Origin: LMUY01 sp965198895
GTDB lineage: Bacteria; Pseudomonadota; Alphaproteobacteria; Acetobacterales; Acetobacteraceae
Length of the DNA stretch: 64,000 nucleotides
Direction: 5' to 3'
Assembly: GCA_965198895.1 (NCBI GenBank)
Contig: OZ240676.1
Coordinates: 5,146,001-5,210,000 of the forward strand
Shown: positions 1 to 8,374 of the stretch, piece after piece
How positions within the stretch are numbered: the stretch's first letter is position 1
Layout: every line of letters begins with the position of its first letter
Notes under the pieces: model-generated
Databases searched by the model: none
What the model saw: the letters and a program-made list of their open reading frames with translations, nothing else
What the model was told of the DNA's origin: nothing
Position numbers and translations under genes: made by a program

Positions 1-1631
1 CCGCCGGCATAGGCGGGCACCATCGGGTCGCCGCGGCCGCCATCGGCGCACTCGACGGTGGTCTCGCGGATGCGCAGGTAGCGCAGCAGCCGGCCGGCGA
101 ACATGAAGGTGTCGCCGGGCACCATCATGTTGACGAAGCTTTCTTCGATCTCGCCCAGGTTGCCGCCGCGCTGCCCGGCGAGGCGGACTTTCAGCAGCGG
201 CATTTCCACGATGGTGCCGATGTTCATACGGGCGAGCCGGGCGATGCGGGCGGAGCGGATTTCCACTCGCCCGTCGGCGTCGCGGAACAATTTTCGATAT
301 CGCTCATAGGCTTGCAGCGCGTAGCCGCCATCTTCCACGAAGCGCAGCACGTCCTCGAACGTGTCGCGCGTCAGGTCGGCATAGGGCGCGGCTTGCCTCA
401 CCTCCTCGAACAGCTCGTCCGGGAGGAATGGCGCGGCGCAGGCCATCAGCAGAACGTGTTGCGCCAGCACGTCGAGGCCGCCGGGCCGGGGCGGATCGCC
501 ATCCAACTCGCGGGCCGCGACGCCTTGCACGGCCGCCTCGCACTCCAGCACCTCGAAGCGGTTGGCCGGCACCAGCACGGCGCGGCTGGCGACGTCCATC
601 CGATGGTTGGAGCGGCCGACGCGTTGCAACAGGCGGGACACGCCCTTGGGGGCACCGACCTGGATGACCTGGTCTACGCCGCCCCAGTCTATGCCGAGAT
701 CGAGCGACGAGGTCGCGACCACCGCCCGCAACGCACCCTTCGCCATGGCGGCCTCGACCCGGCGCCGTTGGGCGATATCCAGGCTGCCATGATGCAAGGC
801 GATCGGCAGTGTGTCTTCATTCAGTTTCCATATCGCCTGGAATAGTAGCTCGCCTTGCGCGCGGGTGTTGACGAACACGATCGTCATGCCGGCCGAGCGG
901 ATGCGGTCCAGGATCACCGCGGCCGAGGCTAGTCCCATGCGGCCGGACCAGGGCACTCGGTCCTCGCTGAGCCGGATCTCCAGTTCGGGCGGCGCGCCCT
1001 CTGGCACCTCGACCAGGCGCACCGGCCCGCCGCAGCCGATATAAGCCTCGATCGCAGTCTTGTACGCGACAGTGGCCGACAGGCCGACCCGGCGTGCCTC
1101 CGGTGCCAAATGCTTCAGCCGCGCCAGGCACAACGCCAACTGGTCGCCGCGCTTGGTGCCGGCGAGGGCATGGATCTCGTCCACCACCACGCATTGCAGG
1201 CCGCCGAACATCTCGGGCGCCATGGGCTGACTGACGAGCAACGCCAGGCTTTCCGGCGTGGTCAGTAAGATGTTGGGCGGCGTTTCCTTCTGCCGCGCCC
1301 GCCTGGTCTGCGGCGTGTCGCCGGACCGGGTTTCGACGGTCACCGGCAGGGCCATTTCAGCGACGGGTTCGAGCAGGTTGCGCGCGACGTCGGTGCCGAG
1401 GGCCTTCAGCGGCGAGACATACAGGGTGTGGATGCCCGGCCGGGGGAAGGCCGCGAGGTCCACCAGGGAGGGCAGGAAGCCGGAGAGCGTCTTGCCGCCG
1501 CCGGTGGGCGCGATCAGCAGGGCCGTTTCGCCTGCCTCGGCCGCGGCCAGCATGGCAAGCTGGTGCGGCCGAGGCGTCCATCCACGGGCGGCGAACCAGG
1601 CGGTGAAGCGTTCTGGTAGTGTTCCAGTCAC
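1..1631 (-). CDS. Ligase-associated DEXH-box helicase (Lhr-like), 3' end outside window
   Basis: This superfamily 2 helicase reads continuously on the minus strand for 543 codons and runs off the left edge. Seen: Walker A APTGGGKT at about residues 41-48, DEIH box at 151-154, the SAT-like motif GLSATV, and the C-terminal helicase motifs VATSSLDLGIDWG and QRVGRSNHR. These match the family of Lhr-type helicases that are usually encoded with an ATP-dependent DNA ligase and a 3' exonuclease for DNA repair. The family is about 800 residues, so roughly one third is missing. The start is GTG at 1631, because an in-frame TAG lies just upstream and no ATG is available. No ligase gene is visible here, so the repair link rests on family resemblance. 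Confidence 0.85.
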   Translation of the reverse strand, partial: MTGTLPERFTAWFAARGWTPRPHQLAMLAAAEAGETALLIAPTGGGKTLSGFLPSLVDLAAFPRPGIHTLYVSPLKALGTDVARNLLEPVAEMALPVTVETRSGDTPQTRRARQKETPPNILLTTPESLALLVSQPMAPEMFGGLQCVVVDEIHALAGTKRGDQLALCLARLKHLAPEARRVGLSATVAYKTAIEAYIGCGGPVRLVEVPEGAPPELEIRLSEDRVPWSGRMGLASAAVILDRIRSAGMTIVFVNTRAQGELLFQAIWKLNEDTLPIALHHGSLDIAQRRRVEAAMAKGALRAVVATSSLDLGIDWGGVDQVIQVGAPKGVSRLLQRVGRSNHRMDVASRAVLVPANRFEVLECEAAVQGVAARELDGDPPRPGGLDVLAQHVLLMACAAPFLPDELFEEVRQAAPYADLTRDTFEDVLRFVEDGGYALQAYERYRKLFRDADGRVEIRSARIARLARMNIGTIVEMPLLKVRLAGQRGGNLGEIEESFVNMMVPGDTFMFAGRLLRYLRIRETTVECADGGRGDPMVPAYAG

Positions 1632-1677
1632 CGGCCAGATGTAGAGGGCCTAGCGCCGGCGCGCTAGGCCGCTCGTG

Positions 1678-1938
1678 TCAGACCCAGTGGCCAGGGATGA
1701 ACACGCCACGCCAATCGTAGTGCGGACGCACCCAGTGCGCGCGCGGATAGGGGGCGTAGACCACGCGCGGCCCCGGTACGTAGACGATGCGCGGCGGCAG
1801 CACCGGGCGGGGCGCGACGACCACGACGGCCGGCGGTGCCCACCAGGCCTGTGCGGCTGCCGGGGTGAGGGCGGCAACCGCCACGGCACACGCCAGAGCG
1901 GGAACGGCAAGCCGGATGGTGCTTGTGAACAATTGCAT
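1678..1938 (-). CDS. Small secreted proline/tryptophan-rich protein
   Basis: An 86-residue protein with a clear signal peptide (hydrophobic stretch ending AAAQA at about residue 29), followed by a short mature part rich in Pro, Val, Tyr and Trp that ends in a GHW motif. Such YXXW/PGHW proteins are common periplasmic or surface proteins of unknown function in alphaproteobacteria. I chose the ATG at 1938, not the longer frame, because AAAGGAGAG lies at correct spacing and the signal peptide starts there. It lies just upstream of the helicase on the same strand. Confidence 0.7.
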   Translation of the reverse strand: MQLFTSTIRLAVPALACAVAVAALTPAAAQAWWAPPAVVVVAPRPVLPPRIVYVPGPRVVYAPYPRAHWVRPHYDWRGVFIPGHWV

Positions 1939-1969
1939 GCAAGTCTCTCCTTTGATTGCTGACTCGACG

Positions 1970-2206
1970 TTACTGGGCTGGGGGGGTGGCGCGACCCGCA
2001 TGGGCCTGTCGCCACGCCCGGAGTTGGTCGCGGGTGATGACGCCGGCGTGGCTGGTGTCGATCTCGTCGAACCGGCGCCCAGCCATGTCGGCGGCGCGCT
2101 GAACGAACTGCTCGCGTGTCATAGCGCCTGGCGGCGCTGGTGCGGTCTGCGCCAAGGCCGCGAGCGGCAGGAGTGCGACAAAGGCCGCGGTGGCAAGGCG
2201 AACCAT
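1970..2206 (-). CDS. Secreted EF-hand-like small protein
   Basis: A 78-residue protein with an N-terminal signal peptide (about 20 residues, ending ALAQ) and a mature part containing one EF-hand-like loop, D-x-S-x-x-G-x-I-x-x-x-Q, in the segment FDEIDTSHAGVITRDQL. EF-hand family proteins of this size in the alphaproteobacterial periplasm are usually calcium binding. Here only one loop is seen and its 12th position is Gln, not Glu, so binding may be weak or lost. GAGGA precedes the ATG. The stop lies 32 bp upstream of the next small secreted gene. Confidence 0.7.
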   Translation of the reverse strand: MVRLATAAFVALLPLAALAQTAPAPPGAMTREQFVQRAADMAGRRFDEIDTSHAGVITRDQLRAWRQAHAGRATPPAQ

Positions 2207-2360
2207 GGCAGTATCCTCGTTCTTCTCTGTGAGGACACTACCGCCAGCCGGTGTATCGAACCGAAACGAAAGGATTCGGAAGGCCGCGCAAGACCGGCGC
2301 GAATACGAGGCGCGCTAAAGTCGCATAATTCATATTATGGAAAGAATGAGGCCGGCGAGA

Positions 2361-3152
2361 CTAGCTGGCGAACTCCAGCATCAGCCCGTCGAACGCCGGC
2401 TCGATCCCGGCAGGAAGCTTTCGCGCCATCCAATCCCAGTCCAGGTCCGGCCCCATATGCGTGAGGATCGTCCGCCGCGCGCCGACCCGCTCGGACCACG
2501 CGATCACCCGATCCACATGCGCGTGTGTGAGGTGTGGGGCCCGCTGGAAGCAACCGACGAGCCACGTGTCGACGCCTTGCAAGGTCTCGAACGCCGCGTC
2601 GTCGAGGTTCACGGCGTCCGTCGAATAGCCGAACGGGCCAATTCGCAATCCGGCGGTCTTCATGACGTGGTGGTCCTGCTCAAAGACCTGCATGGCCAAC
2701 CCGGCGGCCTCGATCCTGTCACCATACTCAATGGTCTGGAACTCCAGGACCGGCCGAAAGAAACCGGGCGGAGTCCAAGGGCGGAACACGTAGTCGAACC
2801 GCCGGGCCAAATCCGCAAGCGTCGCCTGCGTGCCGAACGCCGGCAGCGGCTTGCCCACGATGCGGTTAAGGATGCGGACCTCGTCCAGCCCCATGATGTG
2901 GTCGGCGTGCGCATGCGTGAACAAAACGGCGTCGATGCGCGGGATGCCGCACGCCAGCAATTGGGTCCGCAGGTCGGGGCCGGTATCCACCAGCAGACGT
3001 TCGCCGGTCTCGCTCTCCACCACGATGGACGAGCGGCTGCGGCGGTTACGCGGCTCGGACGAGTTGCAAGCGCCCCAGTCGCCGTGGCCGTCCGCACCCC
3101 CCACCTGCGGCACCCCCGCGGAGCCACCGCAGCCCAAAACCGTGACCCGCAT
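2361..3152 (-). CDS. MBL-fold metallohydrolase (PhnP-like phosphodiesterase family)
   Basis: A 263-residue metallo-beta-lactamase-fold protein. The metal motif HxHxDH is at residues 80-85 (THAHADH), with further metal ligands in the GC-rich N-terminal GCGGSAGVP segment and the C-terminal LTHMG. The overall pattern matches phosphoribosyl 1,2-cyclic phosphodiesterases and related RNase Z-like enzymes. Its ATG overlaps the TGA of tatD (TGATG), so the two are translationally coupled. The pair tatD-MBL after metG is a common alphaproteobacterial arrangement. The exact substrate cannot be told from sequence, and no phosphonate genes are nearby. Confidence 0.85.
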   Translation of the reverse strand: MRVTVLGCGGSAGVPQVGGADGHGDWGACNSSEPRNRRSRSSIVVESETGERLLVDTGPDLRTQLLACGIPRIDAVLFTHAHADHIMGLDEVRILNRIVGKPLPAFGTQATLADLARRFDYVFRPWTPPGFFRPVLEFQTIEYGDRIEAAGLAMQVFEQDHHVMKTAGLRIGPFGYSTDAVNLDDAAFETLQGVDTWLVGCFQRAPHLTHAHVDRVIAWSERVGARRTILTHMGPDLDWDWMARKLPAGIEPAFDGLMLEFAS

Positions 3153-3922
3153 CAGGCCGTGCGGCCGAACAGGCGTCGGAAGTTGGTGGTGGTCAGTTCA
3201 GCCAGCGCCGCCGGGTCGAGCCCGCGAACCTCCGCCAGCACGGCGGCCGTCTTGGCGACATAGGCAGGTTCGTTGCGCTTGCCGCGGAACGGGACGGGCG
3301 CCAGGTAGGGGGAGTCGGTCTCCACCAGCAGCCGGTCTGCTGGAATGTCGCGGGCTATGTCACGGTTTTCCGTGGATTTCGGAAAGGTCAGGATCCCGGA
3401 AAAACTGAAATAGCCGCCCATCTGCAACGCCGCCTCCGCGAGGCCGCGACCGGAGGAGAAGCAGTGCAGGAGGAACTCGTAGGGGCCGCCCTCCTCCCGC
3501 TCCTCGCGAAGGATTGCCGCAATGTCGTGATCGGCATCGCGGGCATGGATGCAGAGCGGCAGGCCGGCCATCCTGGCGGCCCGGATGTGGGCGCGAAACG
3601 AGGCCTGTTGCACGTCTTTCGGGGCGGTATCGTAGAAGTAGTCGAGCCCAGACTCGCCAATCCCCACGACCTTTGGATGGTCGGCAAGGGCTGCGATCGC
3701 CTCGGGTGTCGGCACCGGCGCCTTCGCCGCGCTCATCGGATGCACGCCGACCGTGCACCATACGTTCTCGTGCCTCTCCGCGAGGGTACGAATGACGTGG
3801 GACTGGTCCATCGTAGTACCGATCGTGACCAGTTCCCCCACGCCGGCATCGGCGGCCCGGGCCAGGACCGCATCCAACTCGTCGGTGAAGTAGTCGAGGT
3901 GGCAGTGCGAATCGATCAGCAT
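3152..3922 (-). CDS. tatD: TatD family metal-dependent hydrolase/DNase
   Basis: A 256-residue amidohydrolase-fold protein. The N-terminal metal-binding HxH (DSHCHLD, residues 4-10), the internal GESGLDYFY and CIHARDAD motifs and the C-terminal VETDSPYLAP motif define the TatD/YcfH family, which are 3'-5' exonuclease or metal-dependent DNases. Length is normal. It starts 6 bp after metG stops and ends in an overlap with the MBL-fold gene, so it lies inside one operon. Confidence 0.9.
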   Translation of the reverse strand: MLIDSHCHLDYFTDELDAVLARAADAGVGELVTIGTTMDQSHVIRTLAERHENVWCTVGVHPMSAAKAPVPTPEAIAALADHPKVVGIGESGLDYFYDTAPKDVQQASFRAHIRAARMAGLPLCIHARDADHDIAAILREEREEGGPYEFLLHCFSSGRGLAEAALQMGGYFSFSGILTFPKSTENRDIARDIPADRLLVETDSPYLAPVPFRGKRNEPAYVAKTAAVLAEVRGLDPAALAELTTTNFRRLFGRTA

Positions 3923-3928
3923 GCCGGG

Positions 3929-5461
3929 TTAAGCCGCCTCAACGTAGCGCGGAAAGATACCCTGCGGCGCCGGCAGCGTAATACCGCCGGGGAGCATGTC
4001 GCTCAGGGCGGCGAAGCTACGGGCGTCGGCTGGCACCCCGAGTTGGTCGAGCATCGCGGCCATGCTGTCGGGCATGAAGGGCTGCAGCACGGTGGCAACC
4101 TCGCGCAGGATGTCGGCCAGCACGCGCAGGACGGCGGCCATCCGGACCGGGTCGGTGCGGCGCAGCGCCCACGGCGCCTGGCGGTCGATGTAGCCGTTGG
4201 CGGCGCGGATGACCCGCCACGCTTCGTCCAGTGCCTCGCCATAAGACTGGCGCAGCAACTTGGGCCGCATCGTATCCCGCAGCCCCGCGGCCTGGGCGAG
4301 CAATTCGGTGTCGTCCTCGCTCAATGGCCCCCGTTCGGGTAGGATGGAACTGCAGTTCTTGGCGATCAGGGACAGCGAGCGTTGCGCCAGATTACCAAGA
4401 TCGTTGGCCAACTCGCTGTTCATGCGGGTCACCAAGGCGCGCCGATTGAAATCGCCGTCATTACCGAACGGCATTTCCCGCAGCAGGAAGTAGCGCAGCA
4501 CATCCAGGCCGAACTCGCTCACCAGGTCGCGCGGGTCCACCACGTTGCCGACCGACTTGCTCATCTTCTCGCCCTCGACCGTCCACCAGCCGTTGGCATA
4601 GACGCGCTTGGGCACCGGCAATCCGGCGGCCATCAGCAAGGCGGGCCAGATCACCGCGTGGAACCGGGCGATGTCCTTGCCGACGAAGTGGATGTCGGCC
4701 GGCCAGAACTTCCAGCGCTCGGCAGCCGGGTCGGGGTAGCCGAGCGCCGTCATGTAGTTGGCCAACGCGTCCACCCACACATACATCACCTGCTCCGGGT
4801 CGCCCGGCACCGGCACGCCCCACGTCAGGCTGGCACGGCTCACCGACAGGTCCGTCATGCCGCCGCGCACGAAGCTGATGACCTCGTTGCGGGTCGAGAG
4901 CGGGCCGAGGAAGTCCGGGTTGGCTTCGTAGAACGCCAGCAGCCGGTCGCCCCAGTTGGACATGCGAAACAGGTAGTTGGGCTCCCTCACCCACTCCACC
5001 GGCGAGCCAAAGGGCGAGACTTTCGTGCCGTCGGGCCGGGTCACGATCTCGTCCTCGGCGTAGAAAGACTCATCGCGCAGGGCGTACCAGCCCTCGTAGT
5101 GGCCAAGGTAGATTTCACCGCGATCGACCAGGACTTTCCATAATGCCGCGCAGCCATCCTTGTGGCGCGGCTCCGTGGTGCGGATGAAATCGTCGTTGGA
5201 GATGTTCATCTTCGCCGCCATGTCGGCGAACTCGGCCGCCAGGCCATCGACGAACGCCTGCGGGTCCATCCCCGCCGCGGCCGCCGCCTGGGCGACCTTC
5301 TGGCCGTGCTCATCGGTGCCGGTGAGGAAGAACACCTCCCTGCCCTCAAGCCGCATCCAACGCGCCAGCACGTCGGCGGCGATCGAGGTGTAGGCGTGGC
5401 CGATATGGGGGGCGCCGTTCACGTAATAGATCGGCGTGGTGATGTAGAAGGTTTCGGTCAT
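3929..5461 (-). CDS. metG: Methionyl-tRNA synthetase
   Basis: A 510-residue class I aminoacyl-tRNA synthetase that charges tRNA-Met in the cytoplasm. The HIGH signature is PHIGH at residues 18-22, followed by the FLTGTDEHGQK segment, and the KMSKS loop appears intact as GEKMSKSVGN in the middle. The connective region lacks the four-cysteine zinc knuckle and the C-terminal tRNA-binding domain is absent, which fits the shorter MetG2-type enzyme. Its start overlaps the stop of holB by 4 bp. The order holB-metG-tatD-MBL is conserved in many proteobacteria. Confidence 0.95.
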   Translation of the reverse strand: MTETFYITTPIYYVNGAPHIGHAYTSIAADVLARWMRLEGREVFFLTGTDEHGQKVAQAAAAAGMDPQAFVDGLAAEFADMAAKMNISNDDFIRTTEPRHKDGCAALWKVLVDRGEIYLGHYEGWYALRDESFYAEDEIVTRPDGTKVSPFGSPVEWVREPNYLFRMSNWGDRLLAFYEANPDFLGPLSTRNEVISFVRGGMTDLSVSRASLTWGVPVPGDPEQVMYVWVDALANYMTALGYPDPAAERWKFWPADIHFVGKDIARFHAVIWPALLMAAGLPVPKRVYANGWWTVEGEKMSKSVGNVVDPRDLVSEFGLDVLRYFLLREMPFGNDGDFNRRALVTRMNSELANDLGNLAQRSLSLIAKNCSSILPERGPLSEDDTELLAQAAGLRDTMRPKLLRQSYGEALDEAWRVIRAANGYIDRQAPWALRRTDPVRMAAVLRVLADILREVATVLQPFMPDSMAAMLDQLGVPADARSFAALSDMLPGGITLPAPQGIFPRYVEAA

Positions 5462-6456
5462 GACCCGTTCAGCAGCGCGATAGAGGATAGCAGCGCCTGG
5501 CGCCGGTCCAGGTTCAGCCGCTCGGTCTCATCCTGGATATGGGTTAGCGACTGCCACATCTCAGCCCACTCCGCCAGCGGGCGCAATGTTGCCAGCCGTT
5601 CGGGTGCGCCACGGGCGGCCCGCCGCACGATATCGGCCAGGGCGTCTCGCAGCAGCGTCATGAACGGGGTGAAGCGGTCCTCGGCCCGACCGCCCAACTG
5701 CTCGGCGATGGCGAAGGCACGCAGCTTGGGCAGGCGGGGTACGTTTTCCAGAACTTCGGCTGCAAGAACAGCGAGTTGCAGACCTTTCTCCTCCGCAAGC
5801 AACAACGCCCGCCCCGGCGACCCGGCCGCGAGTTCGGCCAAATGGGTGCGCTCGGCCGCCGGCGTGTCGGGGAGGTACTCGGCCAGGGCCGCTTCCATCT
5901 CGGCGGCCTCGAGCGGAGCCAGGCCCAGCCGGCGGCAGCGGCTGCGGATCGTGGGCAGCAGCCGGCCAGGCGCGGCGCAGGTCAGCAGCAGCACGGCGCG
6001 AGCCGGCGGTTCCTCCAGCATCTTCAGCACAGCGTTGGCGGCGTTGCGGTTCATGTGCTCGGCGCCGTCGATGATCACGACGCGCCAGCCGCCCTCGGCC
6101 GGGGTCAGCCGCAGGAAGGCGGACACGGCGCGCACGTCGTCGACGACGATTTCGCCGCGGAGGCGGGACTTCTTGTCGTCCCACTCTCGCTCGATGGTGA
6201 GCAGATCGGCATGGCTGCCCACGGCAATCCGGCGGAACACCGGGCTGCTCGGATCGACGGCCAGGGTGTCGCCGAGTTTGGCACCGGCCAGCAAGCGACG
6301 GGCGAAGCGGTAGGCGAGCGTCGCCTTGCCGATGCCGGGCGCCCCGGTGAGCAGCCAGGCATGATGCATCCGCCCGCCGAGCATCGCCTCGAGGATCTGC
6401 GCCTGGGCCGCGGCGTGGCCGAACAACAGCGGGTTCTCCCGGGGTGAAGGGGTCAC
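5458..6456 (-). CDS. holB: DNA polymerase III subunit delta'
   Basis: A 332-residue clamp-loader subunit. It has the AAA+ core with P-loop GAPGIGKATL near residues 38-47, the VVIIDGAEHMN Walker B-like segment, and the NAVLKMLEEPP and RCRRLGL motifs typical of delta'. It starts with GTG at 6456, overlapping the tmk stop (GTGA). Its first codons lie directly beside a palindromic repeat that also forms the end of tmk. Confidence 0.9.
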   Translation of the reverse strand: MTPSPRENPLLFGHAAAQAQILEAMLGGRMHHAWLLTGAPGIGKATLAYRFARRLLAGAKLGDTLAVDPSSPVFRRIAVGSHADLLTIEREWDDKKSRLRGEIVVDDVRAVSAFLRLTPAEGGWRVVIIDGAEHMNRNAANAVLKMLEEPPARAVLLLTCAAPGRLLPTIRSRCRRLGLAPLEAAEMEAALAEYLPDTPAAERTHLAELAAGSPGRALLLAEEKGLQLAVLAAEVLENVPRLPKLRAFAIAEQLGGRAEDRFTPFMTLLRDALADIVRRAARGAPERLATLRPLAEWAEMWQSLTHIQDETERLNLDRRQALLSSIALLNGS

Positions 6457-7142
6457 GTGCTTCTCCCTCTCCCCTCGAAGGAGAGGGTCGGGGTGAGGGG
6501 TGTCGCGCCTTGGACGGTGCCAAAGAGGCCCTCACCCCCTCCCTCTCCCGTGAAGGGCGGGAGAGGGAGGCGTGCGGACACTTCGTCTACGTTATCACTG
6601 GCATCGATCAGGCGGCAGCGATCGGGTTCAGCCGCGGCGATGGCACGAAAGCCGGCGGCGACGCGGACGTGAAACCCCGGACCCAGGCGGTCATACCGGT
6701 CCGGCGCCAAACCGCGTGCTGCCGTGCGGGCCGTCGCGATATCCTCCGGAACATCCAGCACCAGCGTCAGGTCCGGCACGATCCCCAGCAGCCGGATTTG
6801 CGCTGCGATCTGCGCTCGGTCCGCGCCCTGCCCATACCCCTGATACGCCATCGTGGAATCATAGAACCGGTCGCATACCACCGTCATCCCCGCCTGCAAC
6901 GCCGGACGGATCGTGCGGGCGACGTGTTCGGCGCGGGCGGCGAAGTGCAGCAGCATCTCGGCCTGCGCCGACCAATCGTGCCGGCCCGACAACAACAACC
7001 CACGCAGCGTCTCGGCCCCGGGCGCACCGCCGGGTTCGCGGGTGAGCAGCACGGGCATGCCGGACGCGGCCAGCCGAGAGGCAAGGCGCCGGGCCTGGGT
7101 GGACTTGCCGGCGCCCTCCCCGCCTTCCAGCGTGATGAACAG
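6453..7142 (-). CDS. tmk: Thymidylate kinase, apparent CTG start and repeat-derived tail
   Basis: dTMP kinase (dTTP synthesis). The P-loop GGEGAGKSTQ, the DR motif in VVCDRFYDSTMAYQG and the family core are all present. Coding similarity begins at FITLEGGEG, but the only in-frame codons between it and the preceding dac stop are GCG, CCT and CTG, so the likely start is CTG at 7142. The first ATG, at 7058, would remove the P-loop. The frame is the same as dac, separated by one TAA. The last 40 or so residues (from about PLPPFTGEGGGEG) are not family sequence but translate a palindromic repeat. Length about 229 residues. A sequencing error at the start cannot be excluded. Confidence 0.85.
   Translation of the reverse strand: MFITLEGGEGAGKSTQARRLASRLAASGMPVLLTREPGGAPGAETLRGLLLSGRHDWSAQAEMLLHFAARAEHVARTIRPALQAGMTVVCDRFYDSTMAYQGYGQGADRAQIAAQIRLLGIVPDLTLVLDVPEDIATARTAARGLAPDRYDRLGPGFHVRVAAGFRAIAAAEPDRCRLIDASDNVDEVSARLPLPPFTGEGGGEGLFGTVQGATPLTPTLSFEGRGRST
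6463..6570. repeat. Palindromic interspersed repeat inside the 3' end of tmk
   Basis: Two arms built from CTCCCTCTCC and its complement, with GGGTGAGGGG / CCTCACCCCC, face each other around a 30-bp centre. Translated, the arms give the low-complexity strings PLPPFTGEGGGEG and LTPTLSFEGRGR. Repeats with this composition are frequent between genes in Acetobacteraceae and other GC-rich proteobacteria (general knowledge). Here the repeat supplies the last residues and stop of tmk. Confidence 0.7.
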
Positions 7143-7148
7143 AGGCGC

Positions 7149-8363
7149 TTAGCTTCCGAGCACGTAGTGGCTCAGCACCGACACGGCGCGGCCCGGCAGC
7201 CCCTCGCGCGGCACGTCCTCACCGGCGAGCAGCGGCACCTGCATGTCGGGCACGCCGGTGCCGTTCACGACCAGCTTGCCGATGGTGTCGCCCTTGCCGA
7301 TTGGCGCGGTCAGAGGGGCGCTGTACTGCACCTGGATCTTCGCCGTGTTGCGCCACTGCCGCGGCATGGTGATGGTCAGGTCCCGCCCGCCAACCAGCGA
7401 TACCGTCGGCCGCGTGCCAAGCCACACCTTCACCGTCTCCACCGTGTCGCCGGCGCTGAACAGGGTCACGTTCTCGAACTCGCGGAAGCTCCATTCGAGC
7501 AGCTTCTCGCTCTCTTCGGCCCGCGCGTGCATCGAGGTGAGGCCGTTTACCACGACGATCACGCGGCGCCCGCCCCGGTCCGCGCTGCCCACCAGACCGA
7601 ACCCGCCGGCGTCGGTGTGGCCGGTCTTCAGCCCGTCGGCGAGGCCCTTCTGAACCAGGGAGTTGCGGTTCTGCTGCTCGATCCCGTTGTACTTGAACGT
7701 AGTTTCCTTGTCGTAGTGATAGTATTCGGGGTAGTCCCGGATGATGTGGGCGGCGATCGTGCCGATGTCGCGACAGCTCATGTGCTGCGTCGCGTCGGGC
7801 CAGCCGGTGCAGTTGGCGTAGTTGGTGTTGGTCATGCCGAGCTCTTTGGCCTTGGCATTCATCAGGTCGACGAACTGCTCCTCCGACCCGGCGATCGCTT
7901 CCGCCAGAACGATGCAGGCGTCGTTGCCCGAGTCGATGATCAGGCCGCGGATCAGGTCCTCCACCTTCACGCTGCCGCCTTGGGGCACGAACATCTTGGA
8001 GCCCTGCATCCGCCAGGCCTTGTCGCTGACCGGCAGTTCCTGGTCCAGCTTCAGCCGGCCGATCTTGAGCATGCCGTAGACCAGGTAGGCGGTCATCAGC
8101 TTGGTCATCGACGACGGCGGCTGCTGCACGTCGGCGTCCTTGTCCAGCAAGGTCGCACCCGTGTTGAAATCGCCAACAAAGGCATATTTGGCGGCGGTGT
8201 CGATCGGGCCGAGCGGCGTGTTGGCCGGGCTGCCGGTGGGCTCCGTGTCGACCGGAGTTTTGCCGCGCGCGGCACGGGCCGGGCGGCGCTGCGCCAAGGC
8301 CGGCGTCGCCGCCAGGGCTGCTGTGCTTCCGAGAAGCACGCGTCGGGAGAGTGTTGGGATCAT
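7149..8363 (-). CDS. D-alanyl-D-alanine carboxypeptidase (PBP5/6 type)
   Basis: A 404-residue low-molecular-weight penicillin-binding protein that trims the terminal D-Ala of peptidoglycan stem peptides in the periplasm. Active-site motifs: SMTK at residues 85-88, SGN at 145-147, KTG at 246-248. The C-terminal beta-rich PBP5_C domain follows. The N-terminus has a signal peptide with SRR before the hydrophobic core, which resembles a Tat signal. It lies between rlpA and tmk in one direction; the TAA stop is 6 bp from the tmk coding start and in the same frame. Confidence 0.92.
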   Translation of the reverse strand: MIPTLSRRVLLGSTAALAATPALAQRRPARAARGKTPVDTEPTGSPANTPLGPIDTAAKYAFVGDFNTGATLLDKDADVQQPPSSMTKLMTAYLVYGMLKIGRLKLDQELPVSDKAWRMQGSKMFVPQGGSVKVEDLIRGLIIDSGNDACIVLAEAIAGSEEQFVDLMNAKAKELGMTNTNYANCTGWPDATQHMSCRDIGTIAAHIIRDYPEYYHYDKETTFKYNGIEQQNRNSLVQKGLADGLKTGHTDAGGFGLVGSADRGGRRVIVVVNGLTSMHARAEESEKLLEWSFREFENVTLFSAGDTVETVKVWLGTRPTVSLVGGRDLTITMPRQWRNTAKIQVQYSAPLTAPIGKGDTIGKLVVNGTGVPDMQVPLLAGEDVPREGLPGRAVSVLSHYVLGS

Positions 8364-8374
8364 ACCGGCCGCTC

